Assembly (NCBI GenBank): GCA_963855995.1 | Contig: OY979723.1 | Coordinates: forward strand, 14,522,713 to 14,586,712 | Reading direction: 5' to 3' | DNA: 64,000 bases | Origin: Muricea muricata | Taxonomy: Eukaryota; Cnidaria; Anthozoa; Malacalcyonacea; Plexauridae | In this document: one piece after another, positions 63,745 through 64,000 of the stretch | Layout of the letters: every line of letters begins with the position of its first letter | How positions within the stretch are numbered: position 1 is the first letter of the stretch | Made by a program: the position numbers and the translations under genes | Notes under the pieces: model-generated | Database searches by the model: none | What the model saw: only the letters and a program-made list of their open reading frames with translations | What the model was told of the DNA's origin: nothing

Positions 63745-63996
63745 TGAGAACTAGCTCAGGGCTATTTCAGATCCGTCAGAGCACCTCCTGCTCGCAGGTT
63801 ATATGCATATTGACTAGTAGCAACTATTTCAACGGCTTTTTTCGTTTTGAATATTTTTTAAATGTGTTTAAGGATGAGGACGCCTCTACCCACTGCGCCA
63901 AGGATGCTCGCTAAAAGAGTCGTATCAAAAATTGTATTTAACCCTAACCCTAACCAGGTGCTCTGACGGATCTGAAATAGCCCTAACCTGAGAACT
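63745..63996. mobile_element. TIR element with 29-bp perfect inverted repeats and 8-bp duplication
   Basis: AGGGCTATTTCAGATCCGTC and nine more bases (63758-63786) are exactly complementary to 63956-63984. TGAGAACT flanks the unit on both sides (63745-63752 and 63989-63996), each separated from the repeats by four or five bases. An 8-bp duplication suggests a hAT-like element. The inside holds a perfect A box on the minus strand (TGGCGCAGTGG, 63900-63890) and the telomeric run TAACCCTAACCCTAACC (63939-63955). No coding sequence. Confidence 0.75.
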
Positions 63997-64000
63997 TTGC

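Noticed and set aside
63586-63955. True chromosome end
   Set aside because: The CCCTAA words are degenerate and the longest perfect run is under three units, inside a transposon. This is interstitial or subtelomeric sequence at most.

Overview
This is eukaryotic, almost certainly invertebrate animal DNA. It is AT-rich, with GT-AG introns, metazoan gene families, many MITE-type transposons and TTAGGG-type (CCCTAA) telomere-like motifs. Exon wording and repeat style (CAAGTTG-rich repeats, CACCTCGCC hairpins, CAATAATTG foldbacks) lean towards a cnidarian, possibly an anthozoan. That lean rests on memory and is not proven. No bacterial operon, CRISPR or phage structure is present.

Layout. (1) 1-15417: a continuous head-to-tail satellite (here sat A) with a 181-bp monomer, about 85 copies, in higher-order repeats of 10, 11 and 13 monomers. 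(2) 15418-34418: about 19 kb of ordinary-complexity DNA holding fragments of at least six conserved genes. In order these are two delta/p120-catenin armadillo exons (-), half an SLC46-type transporter (+), the 5' third of MCM2 (-), the two ends of imidazolonepropionase AMDHD1 (+), a C2H2 zinc-finger piece (-) and the 5' half of LCMT1 (-). Four of them keep introns, so they are not processed retrocopies. Five of the six carry frameshifts, in-frame stops or missing exons. Between and inside them lie a PIF/Harbinger element with a transposase remnant, hAT-like MITEs with 8-bp target duplications (one inside an AMDHD1 exon), a 0.9-kb foldback element and a 1.7-kb TIR element. (3) 34419-63580: a second satellite (sat B), about 622-bp monomer and about 47 units, with HOR blocks and a 3819-bp segment duplicated in tandem with no difference noticed. 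Most monomers carry a tRNA-derived module on the minus strand with good A and B boxes followed by a T-run, plus CCCTAA-like motifs. (4) 63581-64000: degenerate CCCTAA repeats and a TIR element holding short telomeric repeats.

The most economical reading is a pericentromeric or subtelomeric gene graveyard between two homogenised satellites. No gene in the window appears complete and functional. The most interesting candidate system is the array of tRNA-like polymerase III units in sat B. Whether it is transcribed cannot be told from sequence alone. Protein identities rest on remembered family sequences and should be confirmed by BLASTP or profile searches of the exon translations.
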